DNA of 64,000 nucleotides, from the NCBI GenBank assembly GCA_037957365.1, contig JARHVA010004805.1:677501-741500 (forward strand), in the 5' to 3' direction. How positions within the stretch are numbered: position 1 is the stretch's first letter; every line of letters begins with the position of its first letter. A program made the translations under genes and the position numbers. Of this stretch, positions 12,629 through 25,785 are shown piece by piece. The notes below the pieces were generated by a model that was not told the DNA's origin, ran no database searches, and was given only the letters and a program-made list of their open reading frames with translations. Source of the stretch: Torreya grandis. Taxonomy: Eukaryota; Streptophyta; Pinopsida; Cupressales; Taxaceae.

Positions 12629-14100
12629 ATGGCAGTGCCTAGAAATTATAATTTTGTTCCTTTCAATGGTGTCATCCCTATACTCCTAGATGAATATTAT
12701 GGTATATATTTTTATTCCCTTAACATCATCCCACACTTCACCAAAGAATATTCTACTACTCCCATTAAACACATAAGATATATTGCTAACATTTTTTCTA
12801 TGTATCATGTGATATAAGAAAATGTAGCAATCAAATCGTTAGCCAATTAATTCATAGGGAAATATTTTAAATGGTATATATGTTTTAATAATAATTATAT
12901 TACCACTTGGGATGATTTCAGATAACAACTATGTAATCATTTTGGAGATAAAAGTGATCATTTATCATTGGTAGAGTAATTGACTACCATAAAAAGATAT
13001 CTTCAAGAATTCATGGTAGATTTCAATTATGAGCTAAAAAAGACTTGGGAAAGGATCCAAAACATTTTAAAACATAAAAAAAACTATGATTTATTGTAAT
13101 ATTTAAGGTCCTTGAATAGTGACATATTAGTAATGATTCAATCAATGAGAGGAAACACATTGCCTAATGTGTATGAGGTAGTAATAAGGGTTGAAAATTA
13201 TCTTATCTAAGATGGTAAGATTTATCTAAGGCCTCTTATTAATTTTTTATTATAATTTTATCCTTCCTAATTATTATACTTCCCTTGCATTACCCACATT
13301 GGCTCCTATTCTTTCACCCAATAGTCAAGAAAAGGTTGCTTCTAATCCTCCTAATGACTTGCATAAAGTCAAGACTCTTATATAAAGTTTTGGTAATGAA
13401 ATTGTGAACATCAAGAGGAAATAAGTTCAAAAATATAGCCCTTAGTAGACATATAACCATTTAAATCAAGCCAATAGACCTCCTTTCCAAGGTAACTATC
13501 AAGGTCAAGGACAAGTCACCAATGATAGGCCTTACAATAGCTACAATCCAAATGTTGTTAATTCTTCAAATGCTATTATTTTAGATAAAAAAAAACTAAT
13601 CCAAGATCATTCATGGTGTTTTCCTTATCATCATATCAAAAATAATTTTTTTTAATCTAATGATATGTCCAATTAATCTCGCATGGGTCAAGCTGCTCAA
13701 ACTTCTCAAAATGTTCAAGTTTAACAAGGTATGCAAGCTTCTCAAACTTAACAAATTAAGATACCACCACAAGGATAGAATAATCAAGGGAAAGTAAAAC
13801 ATGATTCCACCTTTGTTAATTAGAAATAAATAGACTATTGTGCTATTAATTATTTTGAAAATATGACTAACTTTGACACTTTTATGGTATCCAACACAAG
13901 GGATAAGAAAAGAGCAAAGAAGATAATCAAGAAGAAATTCAAGTACCTATTCCACCTTATCAAGTGTCTCAATGGGTTAATAGGCCTAATGTATCCCTTA
14001 GAGTTTAGTAATAATATAAAAACCATAATGTAAGAGATGTTCCTTTGCCTCAATCTTCACAAGCTCAAGATAATGTTGTTGTTCCTAAAGCATAGCCAAA
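12629..14100 (+). pseudogene. Element B gag remnant
   Basis: An open stretch starts at ATG 12,629 (MAVPRNYNFVPFNG) and stops at 12,817, then continues in-frame through stops. The retrotransposon gag domain is recognisable at about 12,860-13,230 (ITTWDDF, HFGDKSDHLSLVE, LTTIKRYLQEF). It is followed by an Asn/Gln/Pro-rich linker (RPPFQGNYQGQGQ, about 13,480) and a possible decayed zinc knuckle (WCFPYHH, about 13,616). This protein would form the virus-like particle. It is broken by many TAA/TAG stops and at least one frame change. Confidence 0.7.
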
Positions 14101-14319
14101 GGATGGAAGTTCTCTCATAAACATTGTTAATAAAATGAAGAAAGAACATGTAACAATCATAATGTGGGAGATATTTTCCATTCCTAGATAAAATTATATA
14201 CTTCAAGAGGAGCTATCTAACCTCAACCTTGTAGTTGGATCAGTAATGAAAGATAGATAAGTCCTCATGAATGGCACTCAACCCAAATGAGGGAAACATA
14301 TCAAGAATGATAATTCTCT

Positions 14320-14700
14320 TCCTTTTTGCCTCTATATCATCATAGGTGAGTATTTTGTTCACAATTTATGATTGAAATTGGTGCTATTACCTATTTAATG
14401 TATAAATAAGTCACTGATAAACAAGGCTTAAAGTATGAACCAATCACCAAATGAATATTACAAATAGATGGCACATCCATTAAGACTGTAGGTATTATCA
14501 AAGGTTTGATTTTGGATTTGCATTATTTCCCCAATTTTTCAATTCCTTAATATGTGGTTTTAATATACCTACCACCCCACTTTTTCCTATCTATCTTGGG
14601 AGTTCACAACTAAAATTAGGGGATATTTGTCATTAGATTGGTCATACATGGTTTTTAGGATCAGATATGGCACCAAGATTAAGATAGAATCAGAACCAAT
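14320..14700 (+). pseudogene. Element B protease remnant
   Basis: The reading resembles plant gypsy retropepsin: FMIEIGAITYLM where the active-site D[ST]G loop is expected, then GLKYEP, LQIDGTSIKTVGI and a Pro-rich LPPHFFLS. The Asp-Ser/Thr-Gly triad itself is not intact (IEIGAI). It sits between gag and aRH as expected for a gag-PR-pol polyprotein. Confidence 0.6.
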
Positions 14701-14954
14701 TTCTAAAAATCATATATAACCTTATGTTCCTAAGGTATCCAATTTAAATTTCACTATTATTTATGAAATATAATTCCATGTTGACCAAGAACCAAATATT
14801 TCTCTTGAAGGCATGCTTGATCTTTTTTTTATGAGTGGGTGGATGAAAATAATGAGCATGATCCATATAATTTCATAGAAGAGGTAGGCCTAAGAGTGTA
14901 TTGGTTACATGAATAAGGCTCCTTCATTCCAAAATTGGTCAAACCTAATGAACC

Positions 14955-15330
14955 CATAGATGTTCTATGGTAGTTATTATTTGATACATCAAGGAGTAAG
15001 ATTGGCCCATGAAGTGGTGCAATGTTGGTGTCTCCTTCTAAATAAAGGTATTATACCACTTTTAGATTAATTTCAATGTAATAGAGTATAAGGAACTTGT
15101 GCATGATCTTAAATGGGATAATAAAAGAGGAGTTAAGTGTTTATAAATATTTTGTGATAGTGAGATGATTATTCATCAAGTAAAAGGTCAAAATGTGACT
15201 AAGAACTCATTGCTAAAGTAATATAAACATTGGGTGTTCGATATCATGGAATATTTTGAATACTTAACATAAAATACATTACAAGGTAGTAAAACATTCA
15301 TGTTAATAGGTTGGATATAGTTGGAGCTTA
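14955..15330 (+). pseudogene. Element B archaeal-type RNase H remnant (aRH)
   Basis: The motif FDTSRSKIGP (Asp at 14,983-14,985) matches the first strand of the second, archaeal-type RNase H of Tat-lineage elements. It is followed downstream by EYKELVHDL, FCDSEMIIHQVKGQN and a segment ending FDIMEYFEYL. The domain lies before the RT. In the Tat elements I know best it lies between RNase H and integrase, so the order is notable. It contains several TAA/TAG stops. Confidence 0.65.
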
Positions 15331-15679
15331 GTTTGATATCCCCAATGATGTCAAGAACTCAAGATGTCAACCACATGTCAAGGTAGTAATGAGACCTTCT
15401 ATCCCAAATAATGGTTCTAATTGTCAAGTATTTTATAGTGAAAATAAATAACATGTTTTCCCCAATAATATTATAATTTAAATTCAATAAATTAGTCCAA
15501 ATTATAGCAGCAATATGGTGACCAAATTGTGTAATTGAGTTAAAACAAGATTCTTAAAGGCTTAATGACACTTGAAATCATCTTCAATGATGATGATGAA
15601 ATAAATAAAGAAAATATAAACATATATAATAAAAAATATAATTTAAAATGGTTATAATATTAAAATATAAACTTTTATC

Positions 15680-16590
15680 ACTTGAAAAGGTATGCAACAA
15701 GGAAGAAATAGTTTCATTTATTGAGTTATGCAAAGAGCTTGTTGATGTGTTTGCTTGGGAGTATAGTGATATAAAATGATTTTACCCTATCCTAGATCAA
15801 CAAACTATAGAGATATATGTGGATGATAAACTAATAAGGCAAAATAAAATTCCTATAAATCAAAAAATTGAGCCCATAATGAGTAAACAATTGACTAAGT
15901 TGATATAATCTAGCATTATCTTTCCTATCAAACACTCATCTTGGGTTGCCTATCTAGTCCCTATAAGGAAGAAAAATGGAGAGATAATATTATATGTATA
16001 TTTTAGGGACTTGAATATAGTTTCATTGAAATATCATTACCTTTTCCTTCTATGGATCAAATCTTTCAAGTGGTAGCAAGTTATGAATGTTTCTCTCTCC
16101 TTGATGGCTATTTTAGGGTATAATTAAGTTTTGGTGCAAGAAGAAGAACAATATAAGACATAATCCATAATAAAATGGGAAACATATTAATATAGAACAA
16201 TTAATTTTATCTTTATAAGGTTTAATGAATTATAATAGTGTTGGTTTATCTTGATGACATTATGGTGATCTCCAAGGATGTAAGTGATCATTTGATTTAT
16301 CTTAAGCAGATTTTTGAGAGATATAGATAGTTTGGAGTATCTCTCAATCCTAAAAAAAATTGTTTTTTCATTCCATGAAGACAAACTATTGGGACACATT
16401 GTCTCCAAGAAATGTCTCTCTATAGGTCCTGAAATAAGTGTTATCTTGTCTTTGTCATTACCTAAGCACAAGAAAGGGATACAAAGTTTCTTTGGGAAAA
16501 TAAATTTAATTGGGATACTCATACATGTTTTTTATAATCTTGTTAAGAATATAAAATACATGTTTAATAAAAATCATGCCTTTAGTTGAA
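15680..16590 (+). pseudogene. Element B reverse transcriptase remnant
   Basis: Recognisable RT blocks in order: ELVDVFAWEYSDIK (about 15,740), SSIIFPIKHSSWVAYLVP (about 15,910), RKKNGEI and FRDLN (about 15,970), SLLDGYF (about 16,100), then the catalytic YLDD at 16,247-16,258 followed by FGVSLNPKK. Only about 140 bp separate SLLDGYF from YLDD, so part of the palm domain is deleted. Frame changes and many stops make it non-functional. Confidence 0.8.
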
Positions 16591-17100
16591 CTAGAGAAGG
16601 AAGAGATAGTTTTGATGATATAAAGCTAGTCATAGCTCAATATTCAACACTTGTAAATCCTGATTTCAAAAATGTGTTCAAAATATATGCTTTGGTAAAT
16701 GATGAATTAATCTCAACCATGTTGAAACAATAAAATTAATACAGTCTTTAACAACCCATCACTTTATTCAACCAAGGATTAGAAGACTATGAGGTAATAT
16801 ATACTTTTATAGAGAAGTGAGTTCTTTTTGTTATAATAAACCTTAAAAAATTTAGGCATGTGCTCTCTAACGATAAAGTATATGTGATTTTGTCTCATAC
16901 AATAATTAAATAATTCCTTTTGAACAAGGATTTGAATGAAAAAAAGGTTGGTTAGATCACCAAAGTCATATAATATGATGTTAATATCAATGCTGTAAAT
17001 TTGGTGAGAGGTAAGGAGTTGTGTGAGCACTTAGATTCAGACTTGAAAGAGAAAAATGAGGTTTTACTAACACTCCAAATTGATCCTAAAATATCTACAT
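16590..17100 (+). pseudogene. Element B RNase H (RT-linked) remnant
   Basis: Weak matches to the gypsy RNase H after RT: YALVNDELISTML, DYEVIYTFIEK, KFRHVLSNDKVYVI, then ITKVI.YDVNINAVNLV and RGKELCEHL, the usual end of this domain and the start of the connector to integrase. It is broken by stops and frame changes. Confidence 0.6.
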
Positions 17101-17269
17101 ATTAATCTAACATAATTTGGACACAAGACATAGTAAAATTCCTCCAAATAGGTGAGTGTCCCTTAGGCTTAAACAAGGCTAAAATAAGACATTTAAGATT
17201 ACAATCCATATCATTTGTCTTGGTAAATGGAGTAATATTTATAAAGGACCTTAATGGAGTGATCCCAAG

Positions 17270-18350
17270 GCATGTAGAGGATAATTATATTTATAAGGTA
17301 TTGGAAGAATTTCATGATGGATCATTTGGCAGTCACTTTACACCAAGAATATAATAGCAAAAGTGATGAGAGTTTGGTAGTATTGGCCTAGATTGTTTAA
17401 TGATTCATATGCATGTGTGATAAAGTGTTAAAAGTGTGCCTTATTCATTATAAAACAAAATATTGTATCCCTCCATCTCCATCCCATTTAATTAGACCAA
17501 CCTTTCATAGAGTGGGGATTGGATTTCATAGGTATAATCAATACTCCTTCAAGTGTTGGTCATAAATGGGTATTGACTAAAAATAATTATTTTAATAAAT
17601 GGGGAGAGGTTGTAGCTCTTAAGTAAGGTTATGAAATCAATATTCTAAAATTATATGAAGGTTTAGTAACTAGATTTGGGGTAACTTCTACACTTATTTT
17701 AGATAATAAAATGTATTTCCTTGGTACTAGAATATGTGAACGGGTTGTGAAACATGGGTTTCACATAAGTACATAATCCAAATACTATCCTCAAATAAAT
17801 GGACTAACAGAGTCGAAAAAAAAGAATATCACTAAAATTATATCAAGAGGACTCTGGAGTAAAATCAGAGAACATGTCACACAAAGTTGAAGATAGCCTT
17901 ATGGGTTGATAGGATCATTCCTAAAAGAGCCATTGCTAACTCACCATACATCCTTGTCTATGGAAAAGAAATAAGATACCCCATCTCTCTTGAGTTACTA
18001 TTTGTAGAGCTTACACATTATCTTGAGATGATGGAGAATGTTTCCATGGAGATTAGACTAGCTAAGTTGATAGATCTAGAAGAAATAAGAGATCATGCCA
18101 TGTATACTATGGAGTCCCAAAAAGATCAAACCAAAAGGTAATTTAATAATAAGGATATTCCAAGAAGTTGACCTTATGCTCAAATGGGATTAAGATAGGG
18201 CCAATCCTAGAAAACAAATAAAGTTTGTGACTTTATGAAGTGGGCCCTATGTTATCACTCATTGCAAGCAACACAATGCTTTTTAATATTCAAAGTTGAA
18301 TAGAGAATAAGTACACATCCCAGTAAATGGGATGCACCTCAAGAATTGCT
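17270..18350 (+). pseudogene. Element B integrase remnant
   Basis: The N-terminal zinc-binding region is seen at about 17,310-17,445 (DGSFGSHF and later KCQKCALF in another frame). The core has WGLDFIG (about 17,515), LDNKMYF (about 17,700) and NGLTES with its catalytic Glu at 17,810-17,812. An open frame at 17,887-18,141 covers the last part of the core. The C-terminal portion reads GPYVI then IPVNGMHLK at about 18,320, a non-chromodomain ending of the Tat/Athila type. It is broken by stops and small frame changes. Confidence 0.8.
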
Positions 18351-18643
18351 ATTGATATTATATTTTCTCCTATTATACATAATAAATTAGTATTTACTAT
18401 CTCAAAGTGATTATAGCACATGTTAACTTTATTGTGTGAATTTTTTTCTTGTTGTGTGTCTTGTTTTATTTGTGTTTTAAATGTATTTTCAATTTTTAGT
18501 TTATTTCAAAATATAATTTCATGTTCAATTTAGAATTTAATCTCATAAAAAAGTAATTTTTAGTGAATCCATGACCAATGGGTTGTATAAGGTTAATAAT
18601 TTATATTTTTAGCAAGCAAACTACCCCTAGAGGTCACCAAAAA
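18350..18643 (+). other. Element B 3' untranslated tail and polypurine-tract area
   Basis: Non-coding, T/GT-rich sequence ending CCCCTAGAGGTCACCAAAAA directly before the 3' LTR. It parallels the tail of element A (8,789-9,247). Confidence 0.55.
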
Positions 18644-21600
18644 TGTTAGCTAAGTAGTCACCCATGACCAAGGATTATTTAAAACTAGGTAACTGAATCA
18701 TCTAACCTTGAAATAGTCTTGTTGAGAATCATGTCTTAATGTCAATATTTGGTGTTGTATATCATCTCAATGTCTAAATAGTGTCCTATTAGGATATTAG
18801 AGTCCATGTGTGTCTTTTGTCTAATCAATTTCATACCATGATATTTGAAGAGGTCTTTTGCAATACAATTTAGCAAAGTTTAAGGTAATTTTGGAAATGT
18901 TAAGGTTTGTATGTGAAAGTTAAGATAGACCTGATCCATGGTGAAGACAAAGAGGTGGTGATCATCCAATAAATTAGAATGCTCCAAGATGGATAAGGGG
19001 ACCTAAGATTGAGGCTAATGAAGATGGAAACATTGTCATTTTAAGTCTTTGGAGAAGTTAAGGTACTTTTAAAGAGATTAAGGTTTCTATTATTTTATCT
19101 TATATTATTTGTTTCAATGTTGTAATGTAACTCCTTGAATAAACATAAAATATGAAATTCTAATATCATGTCTAGAGGTGAAAAGGGGTCTTTTGGTTCA
19201 TATGACACTTGTTGAATACCATATCATATCTCTCTTACCCATACATCTTGGTAAAGATGTTATAATACTCCTTTTCCAACATTAAATCACATTTGAATTT
19301 GCCTTACCCAGTAAAAGAAGATAAATATGTTTTTTTATGTTACGTCATCACCATACAGTCTAAGAGGAATTCTATACCCACTTGGTTCATAACTCTAACA
19401 TGATATTTTGGTAGGATAAACAAGTTTTTCTTGATGAAAAAGGGCCCAAGGAATTCTCATGTAAAGGTTTATAAAATAAATAGTAACTTTTAATCCTCTT
19501 CAATGCATTCCTCATCCCCTTCAAGCTCAAAACCATGAAAATATAGAATTTGCAAGACCAATAAAGATAAAAACCCATTCAACTTCTCCATTGGGTCATT
19601 GGCGATCCCAGAAAGGTCATTTTGATATGGTTAGTTTATAAAAGAGGATATGTTTCATAAAAATTACATTAGTGTATGTTTACCACCCCTATTCCCTTCA
19701 AATTCATGGTAATAATTTTGGGATTAAGAGGTAGAACTTTATGAACTATCATTAAGAAGTTAAACCTCTCTAAAGCCTTTCTAAACCCCACTGCCATGAT
19801 TTTCTCCTTAAAATTATAGGTATATGCTTAGTTAATGAACGTAAATGGTTGATAATTATATAAATAAGGTCCATATCCTCTGAAATAACAAACTCAACAC
19901 AAATTCCTAATGGTCATGGTGATGCTAGCAAGAAATGTCTATATTTTATTGTTTTGGGCACAATAGGCAGGGTTGTATAGTTTTAAGAGGTGTTTCAGAG
20001 CATGAATGAAACTGAAATAAATTTTAAATTATGTATAATACCTCAAATAATTTATAATATTTCTCCTACACATTTTTTTATCAATATTCATAGGTATGAA
20101 TGAGAAAAATTCCAATGTAAAAGTATGTAGGGTCTTAAGAGTGTAAGTGTTAAGCTAGTTTGACATTATTTAAATGGTTTTGAGATTATAATAGAAATAA
20201 AATCATATGATACACATTTTTAATGGTCTATTACTCTATATACCATGTTACACTATTTTTTTCATTCCCAAAATATCATTTCTTGTATTGATCCAAGCAT
20301 ACAAACCTCAAGTGAGAGACACATAGTCTTATAGGCAAGAATGTTTGATGTTATAAGGAAAAATATATATGAAATAGGTTTTTTAAAACCCATGTATAAT
20401 TTTTTATATCACTTATAGTACATCCAAAAAATTATAAAGTATATAATCATTCTTTATAGCAAGTTGTAGGTGGCAAGCCATGGAGGTCAATTTACCTAAT
20501 ATTATTGAGAAAGAGGCTTCAGGTGTTGAAGAAGCTAGTTGTTGGCCTATGAGTAATGTATAGGTATTAATTCATTACTGAGGTGTCAATATTGGTAATC
20601 AAACTCAATAAAATCACTAAATACCTTCATGATCAATATGACAAAGGAGGAATGCAATCATGTACTTACAAGTGAATTGTGTAAGCTTGTAAGAAGGTTT
20701 GAGAAACTCCTAACAAATTTTATGTGGTTTATTAGTTGAAAAGGGTTTTTAAAAGAATAAAAAAAAATTAAAATCTATTATATAACCATTTAATATCATC
20801 AAATTTATGAAATATAAATTCTATGGCATGTTTGAAATAAGTGTTAAGTCTAAAATAGGCACCTATAGGCCTGTACATAAAAGAGCAAAAAGAGGTAGTT
20901 TTGGTATTGAATATGAGGTATGAAATTTCAAGTAGAGTGTGGAAATAAATAAAAAAGTTACAAGAATTTTTAGACCTCATGAAATGAGGTAAAAACATCA
21001 ATTTTATAAAAAATATTTTGAAGGTGTATGAGGCCTGTAGAGACCTAGATAAAATAACTATGTTTTGAGATTTAATATTCAAGAAACTAGTAATAGATTG
21101 ATTTAATATTGTTGATTATGATATATTAAATCAATAAATTTATCAAATATGTTTAAAAACTTTCATGACGACCTTTATTGGTAGAATGCACACAGTTATG
21201 TACAGGCTATTTGAGAAACATGAGTTCTAAAGTGCTTTGGTATGTAGATTGAAGTTTGAAAAGAGCATTGAGAAAGTGGAAACATAAAATAAGGTATATC
21301 CAAAGACCTCACCTCTCAAGTTATTTTTTGGGTAAACCCTCTAACTCATAACAATAAATCTACATATCAAATTACCAAGAGAACAATGTGAACATACATG
21401 CTTAGCTTGACTATGTCAAGTCTATGATTAAATTCATGAAGGGAGAATGCAATTTTGGAGTGAATAATGGGTTTTATAAATTCATTAAATATGTAAAAAA
21501 AAATTATTTAAATATTATACATTCATTACATTCCTTGAGATGAAAAGGTCATTAGGGTCAAGGTTGTTACATTGCCCACAAATCCTAGGCATAGGGTGAT

Positions 21601-23910
21601 CATGTGTCAAGAATGTTTGAAGGGTAAATTGACTTGGAAATATATATGCAAACCTCATAATACATGAACCAAGCCTATAAGACTCATCTAAAGAAAAAAA
21701 CAATTATAGAGTAGGTTTATTGCTTAAAGAGTTAGCTCAAGTAGACATTATAATCTCACAAGGCTCAAGAAAGTCATATTGCTTACATGGTAAGTTTGTT
21801 GAGGAAGTGGATGGATAAAAATGCCCTTAAGGGAGGTTCAAGGGGTTATTATACTCCAATTCATTGGTATTTTTCATCCAATAAAAGGCTTGTACTTTAT
21901 GAACCGTTATTAAGAAGATAAAGCCCTCTAAAATCCTTGTAAAGCCCTCAAAGAAGCCGGATGAATCTAAAAACTTCCCTAGTGATCCTAATACACATGA
22001 TTGATCTTGTAAATATTCGAATGAAATATATAGGCCTCATAAGTACCTATTGGGGAAATAATTTGGCACGTGTATGGAAATACATAAGAGGCCCAAAACA
22101 TCCTATTTTGTTTTATTTACAAAGGTTTAAGTATGTCTAGACTTACTAATTAGTTAAATAGGATTTTAAATATTAGACATAGGTGTTATAACATTCCATA
22201 ATCAATATAATAAGTCTTCATGGTGATATTATAGGTTTTCCAATCAAACAACCAACTCATGAAGAAGGTTGCCTTCTTGGTTGCATAGAAAAGCAAGGTT
22301 ACAGATCTTTTCAAGGTCACCAATAGCATCAAAAACTTCATGACACTCCTTTTAGCATCTAACATCCTTGAAACCTTCTATAGGTTATGAATAAACCAAT
22401 TTAAATGGTACAATTAGAAGAAAAGAACTTGTTCATAGGTAGTTTAATGGGCATGTTATTAAAGACCCTCAAAGAAGTCTATAGGCTTTATCATCTTTTT
22501 AATATTTACATGAGATGAATATACTCTTGGAGACCCCTAATAATAACTAAAACATATTAAATCTCAATGTTGAGAGCATGGGATATATAAAATGTCTTAA
22601 GGCAGTCCTCAAGTCTACTTGAAACTTCTATTGCAAGAATTTATAACCCTCTCCAAATCTCTTGCTAATAAGTTGTGAAGACTTTTTAAAGATGGTTGAT
22701 AAGCTCAAATAGAGATGATATGATATTTTAAAAGGCCTATGTGGATTTGAAAATATTTTCATGACAAATTTTAATCAAATATTATTTATAGTATGATAGA
22801 TGGGTTGGTCTTCATCACATTCCTTGGATCAAACAACTTTGACATGAAATTACATGTTCTAATAAAAAAAGAATAGTATGAGAAGGTCTAAAGATTAAAT
22901 GTCTTCCTAAAAAAGATAGGATATGCATTTCAAGAGTCAAATATGGTGTAGGAAGATTCCAAGAAGTTCAAGAATGTCATGTGTCAAGATAACAACTTGT
23001 AACATCTCCATCCAAGAATAGGTAGTTTCAAGTGAAGAGATATGAGTCATAGGAGTTAAATAGCCACTTCTACACGACCTCTCATGAGATCTTCATCAGT
23101 CAAAGCTAGCATATCTTATATATAAATGATATGAATATTTATCCACCTTTTTTGTCATTGTAACTAATTAGATGATGGATGACAATCATCATAGACTCTT
23201 CTTACATCCTCTTTCTCTCTCCCTCTCTGTTCTTCTATATATTTGGATTTTAATGGATTGTAAATGATCTTATAAGTTTGTATGGTGAATCTATACTAAA
23301 ATTGATACTTTTTTTTCTTTTTAAGTGAATGAAAACTAATTTTTCCTTCTTCATCTTATACTTAGTGTACTTATCATGGATTGTTGATGAATAAAATTGT
23401 TGATGTTCAATATCCTTGCATTTTTCCTCTTAATTATTTCCTATTTGTGAGTAAGTTATCTATTTTTAGGTCATATGGTGCATATTAAGTGGTTATTAAA
23501 ATGTTAAATGTGGGAAAATCTCATTAGTGCTTCATTTTAAGCCTCTTGACTACCCCTCTTAGTTTATGTATTAGTTGCAACATCCATATTAAAACACTTA
23601 TGATAGAGATCTATCTGAAGTTGTGTGATTAGATTCAATATTGTTTATATTTAATATCAACTCATAGACCATAGGATGAGACCTAAATTTTGTGCATCAC
23701 CTCTTTTTTTATTTATTTTTAGTTTTTTTCTCCCTTTTCATTGTAATTTGAGTAGGTACAGTGACAATATAAATGCAGCATCAAGGGAACCAACCCTCTC
23801 TAGAGGTTTTATTTAGTTATATGCCATCTACAACCTTAGAGAGTTCCCATTATGTGAATAAATTGAGGATACCTAAAACACATCCTCAAAGGATGCAACT
23901 CATAGTGACA
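18644..23910 (+). repeat. Element B 3' LTR (about 5.27 kb)
   Basis: It starts TGTTAGC after the polypurine area and ends GTGACA, so it has canonical TG...CA ends. The part from about 20,570 aligns with window positions 1-3,599 and 12,019-12,302. The first 1.9 kb has no partner in the window. A TATA-like sequence lies at about 23,236. It keeps the empty target site of element A. No coding content is seen; the short minus-strand frames at 19,387, 20,768 and 21,515 look like chance. Confidence 0.85.
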
Positions 23911-23929
23911 ATAGTACCTATATGATACT

Positions 23930-24480
23930 TATACGTGTTATAGTTTAGAAACATTCTATTACTTTTGATGATAGTGAAATTAAGGATGATGACTCAGATC
24001 TTCAATCTTTATTTATTTGAGCATACCTTGACCACTAGCCTATACACAGTGTTATCATTGATAATGGTGAAAGTGAAAATGTTTATACCATGACATTTCT
24101 AGAATATTTGTGTTATACAAATCATGATTGGCATCTTTTAACCTGATCAATTAGAGAATTTGATGGGATCTTATAATAGTTTCTTGCTGAGATTGACTTA
24201 CCTATATCAGTGGATCCCACACATGTGGTCACTAACTTCTTAATTACACCTTCCATGGGTGTCTTTTATATGTTATTAGGATAACTTTGGATACATATAA
24301 TTTTAACAATACCTTTTATAATGCATGCATGTGTTAAATACATTCATGTCAATCAGGTAATTATAGTTTCTATAATTCCATATGAACATCCTCTCGAGTA
24401 AGTGAAATTTGACCTAGGCAGTTAATTATCAAACATCCTAAGGTTAATATTCCACAAAAGGGTAAGCAATAGGAAATCCC
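23930..24480 (+). pseudogene. Element F: isolated gypsy protease fragment
   Basis: A + strand reading with a few stops carries the retropepsin pattern of plant Ty3/gypsy: VIIDNGESENVY at the active-site position (DNG), FDGIL, LAEIDLPI, then YMLLG.LWIH matching the LLGRPWIH motif and IMHACVKYI. No LTR, gag or RT of this element is seen nearby. It is bounded on the left by the end of element B and on the right by element D, so it is probably a leftover of an older element that both inserted into or beside. Confidence 0.65.
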
Positions 24481-24776
24481 ATTTACTAGGAATCTAGTAC
24501 TTGAGATAACCTTGCATCAGATATCCATAGTGGATTCCATGAAATCCTCATCTATTACACACCATATTTAGATATCTAGAGAACCTAAACATGTTCATAT
24601 TACTATTATTCCAAATAAACTAAAAACCCTTTAGTAGTGGGTTTTACAAACCCCTTCTCTTATTATTTATTCATGACCATAAATTCCTATTATAAATACA
24701 TAGAACATCATAGATACTATAGTGATAGATATTACACATAGACATGCTCAGTGCTACTACTAGTTTATTACACTAG
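24481..24776. other. Unassigned DNA between F fragment and element D
   Basis: About 300 bp with no recognisable coding or repeat feature, ending in the left target duplication of element D. It may be further decayed interior of element F. Confidence 0.4.
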
Positions 24777-24781
24777 GTTCC
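24777..24781 (+). repeat. Target-site duplication of element D, left copy
   Basis: GTTCC stands directly before the 5' LTR (TATTTAGACC) and is repeated exactly at 57,675-57,679 after the 3' LTR. A perfect 5-bp match 33 kb apart strongly supports a single complete element. Confidence 0.8.
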
Positions 24782-25517
24782 TATTTAGACCAACATAGCC
24801 CCATTTTTTTGCTTTTACTGAAAGGGGACCCTTGTGAATGTTTTAAAACATCTATGTTCTAGATTGAATGTGAAAGGATTATTCTCTCTTAAATTTTAAA
24901 GTCAATTCAATTAAAAATGACATGAGCCTTAGTGTATCTAGTTATGATTGTGTTTCATGGACTAATTTTGCTAACGATTATTTTTTAGGTGATTAGTTAC
25001 AGGTTCCATGGAGAGCTAGCATAAACCCTAGGGGTTTGAATTCAAACATTCATAGAAAAAGTCCAGCAAGAAACTTTATTTCCTTTTAGTTAAAAAACCC
25101 TAAGTCTAACTTTATATTAAGCTTCAATTATGTTTTTCAACATGACCAGATGTTAATATAAAATTAAGAATTATACCTTTTTCCCTTTTAAAACCTAAGA
25201 TCCCTTTTGGATTAACTAAGTCTTATTAAGTTTTAAATGTATTTGTGTTTGTAATCATGAACAACTTATAAAGGTCTAAACCTTAAGCTAAACCTTTATA
25301 CATATTGGGCCTTAAGTTAAAGCTTTTACACTTTTGTAGATCCAACACTTCTTGCTCAATCAGAGATTTCGATCGAACGGTGTGAACCAAAGATGACACC
25401 AAAAGGGAAACCAATCATTTTCAAGCACTCAAATTATGATCTAGTAGTCCTCACTACCTTGAAAGCTTTAATCTAATGGTATGCATTAACCCTAAATCCT
25501 TAATAATTCCCAAAATC

Positions 25518-25785
25518 TTGATGCATGACACTCGGTCATTGGATCAAAGTAATTCCATTATCTTAAGTTTGACAAGTTCACTCCAATAATTTGATGTCTA
25601 TGAGGATGTATTTGACATTATTGAACCCATCAAATTTAACCTCGAAAGATTGACACATGGCACTCAATCATTGGATTGAATAAATTAAATTGTCTTAAAT
25701 TTGACAAGTTTGATCCCATCATTTGATGTCTACAAGGACATATTTGATGTTATCAAACCCAACAAATTTAACCTAGATAAATTTT
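25518..25785 (+). repeat. 132-bp tandem pair in D U3
   Basis: Two diverged units begin TTGATGCATGACACTC (25,518) and TTGACACATGGCACTC (25,650), each followed by a CATTGGAT segment, TTGACAAGTT and CAAATTTAACCT. The same pair is kept in the 3' LTR at 52,406 and 52,539. It is therefore an old feature of the LTR rather than a recent slip. Confidence 0.8.

Larger units (their letters stand above)
1..23910 (+). mobile_element. Element B: Ty3/gypsy LTR retrotransposon, 5' end outside window
   Basis: Two long direct repeats (1-3,599 plus 12,019-12,302, and 18,644-23,910) flank a PBS at 12,311 and gag, protease, aRH, RT, RNase H and integrase remnants on the + strand. The integrase tail ends in a PVNG motif and I see no chromodomain, which fits the Tat/Athila side of plant Ty3/gypsy. 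Window base 1 aligns near 20,570 of the 3' LTR, so roughly 1.9 kb of the 5' LTR lies upstream. Without element A the interior is about 6.3 kb and the LTRs about 5.3 kb, giving about 17 kb in total. All frames are broken. The target duplication cannot be tested because the left end is missing. Confidence 0.85.

Noticed and set aside
16187..16522. 111-codon minus-strand open frame
   Set aside because: It is antisense to the RT remnant of B, whose + strand text carries YLDD and SLNPKK; a shadow.
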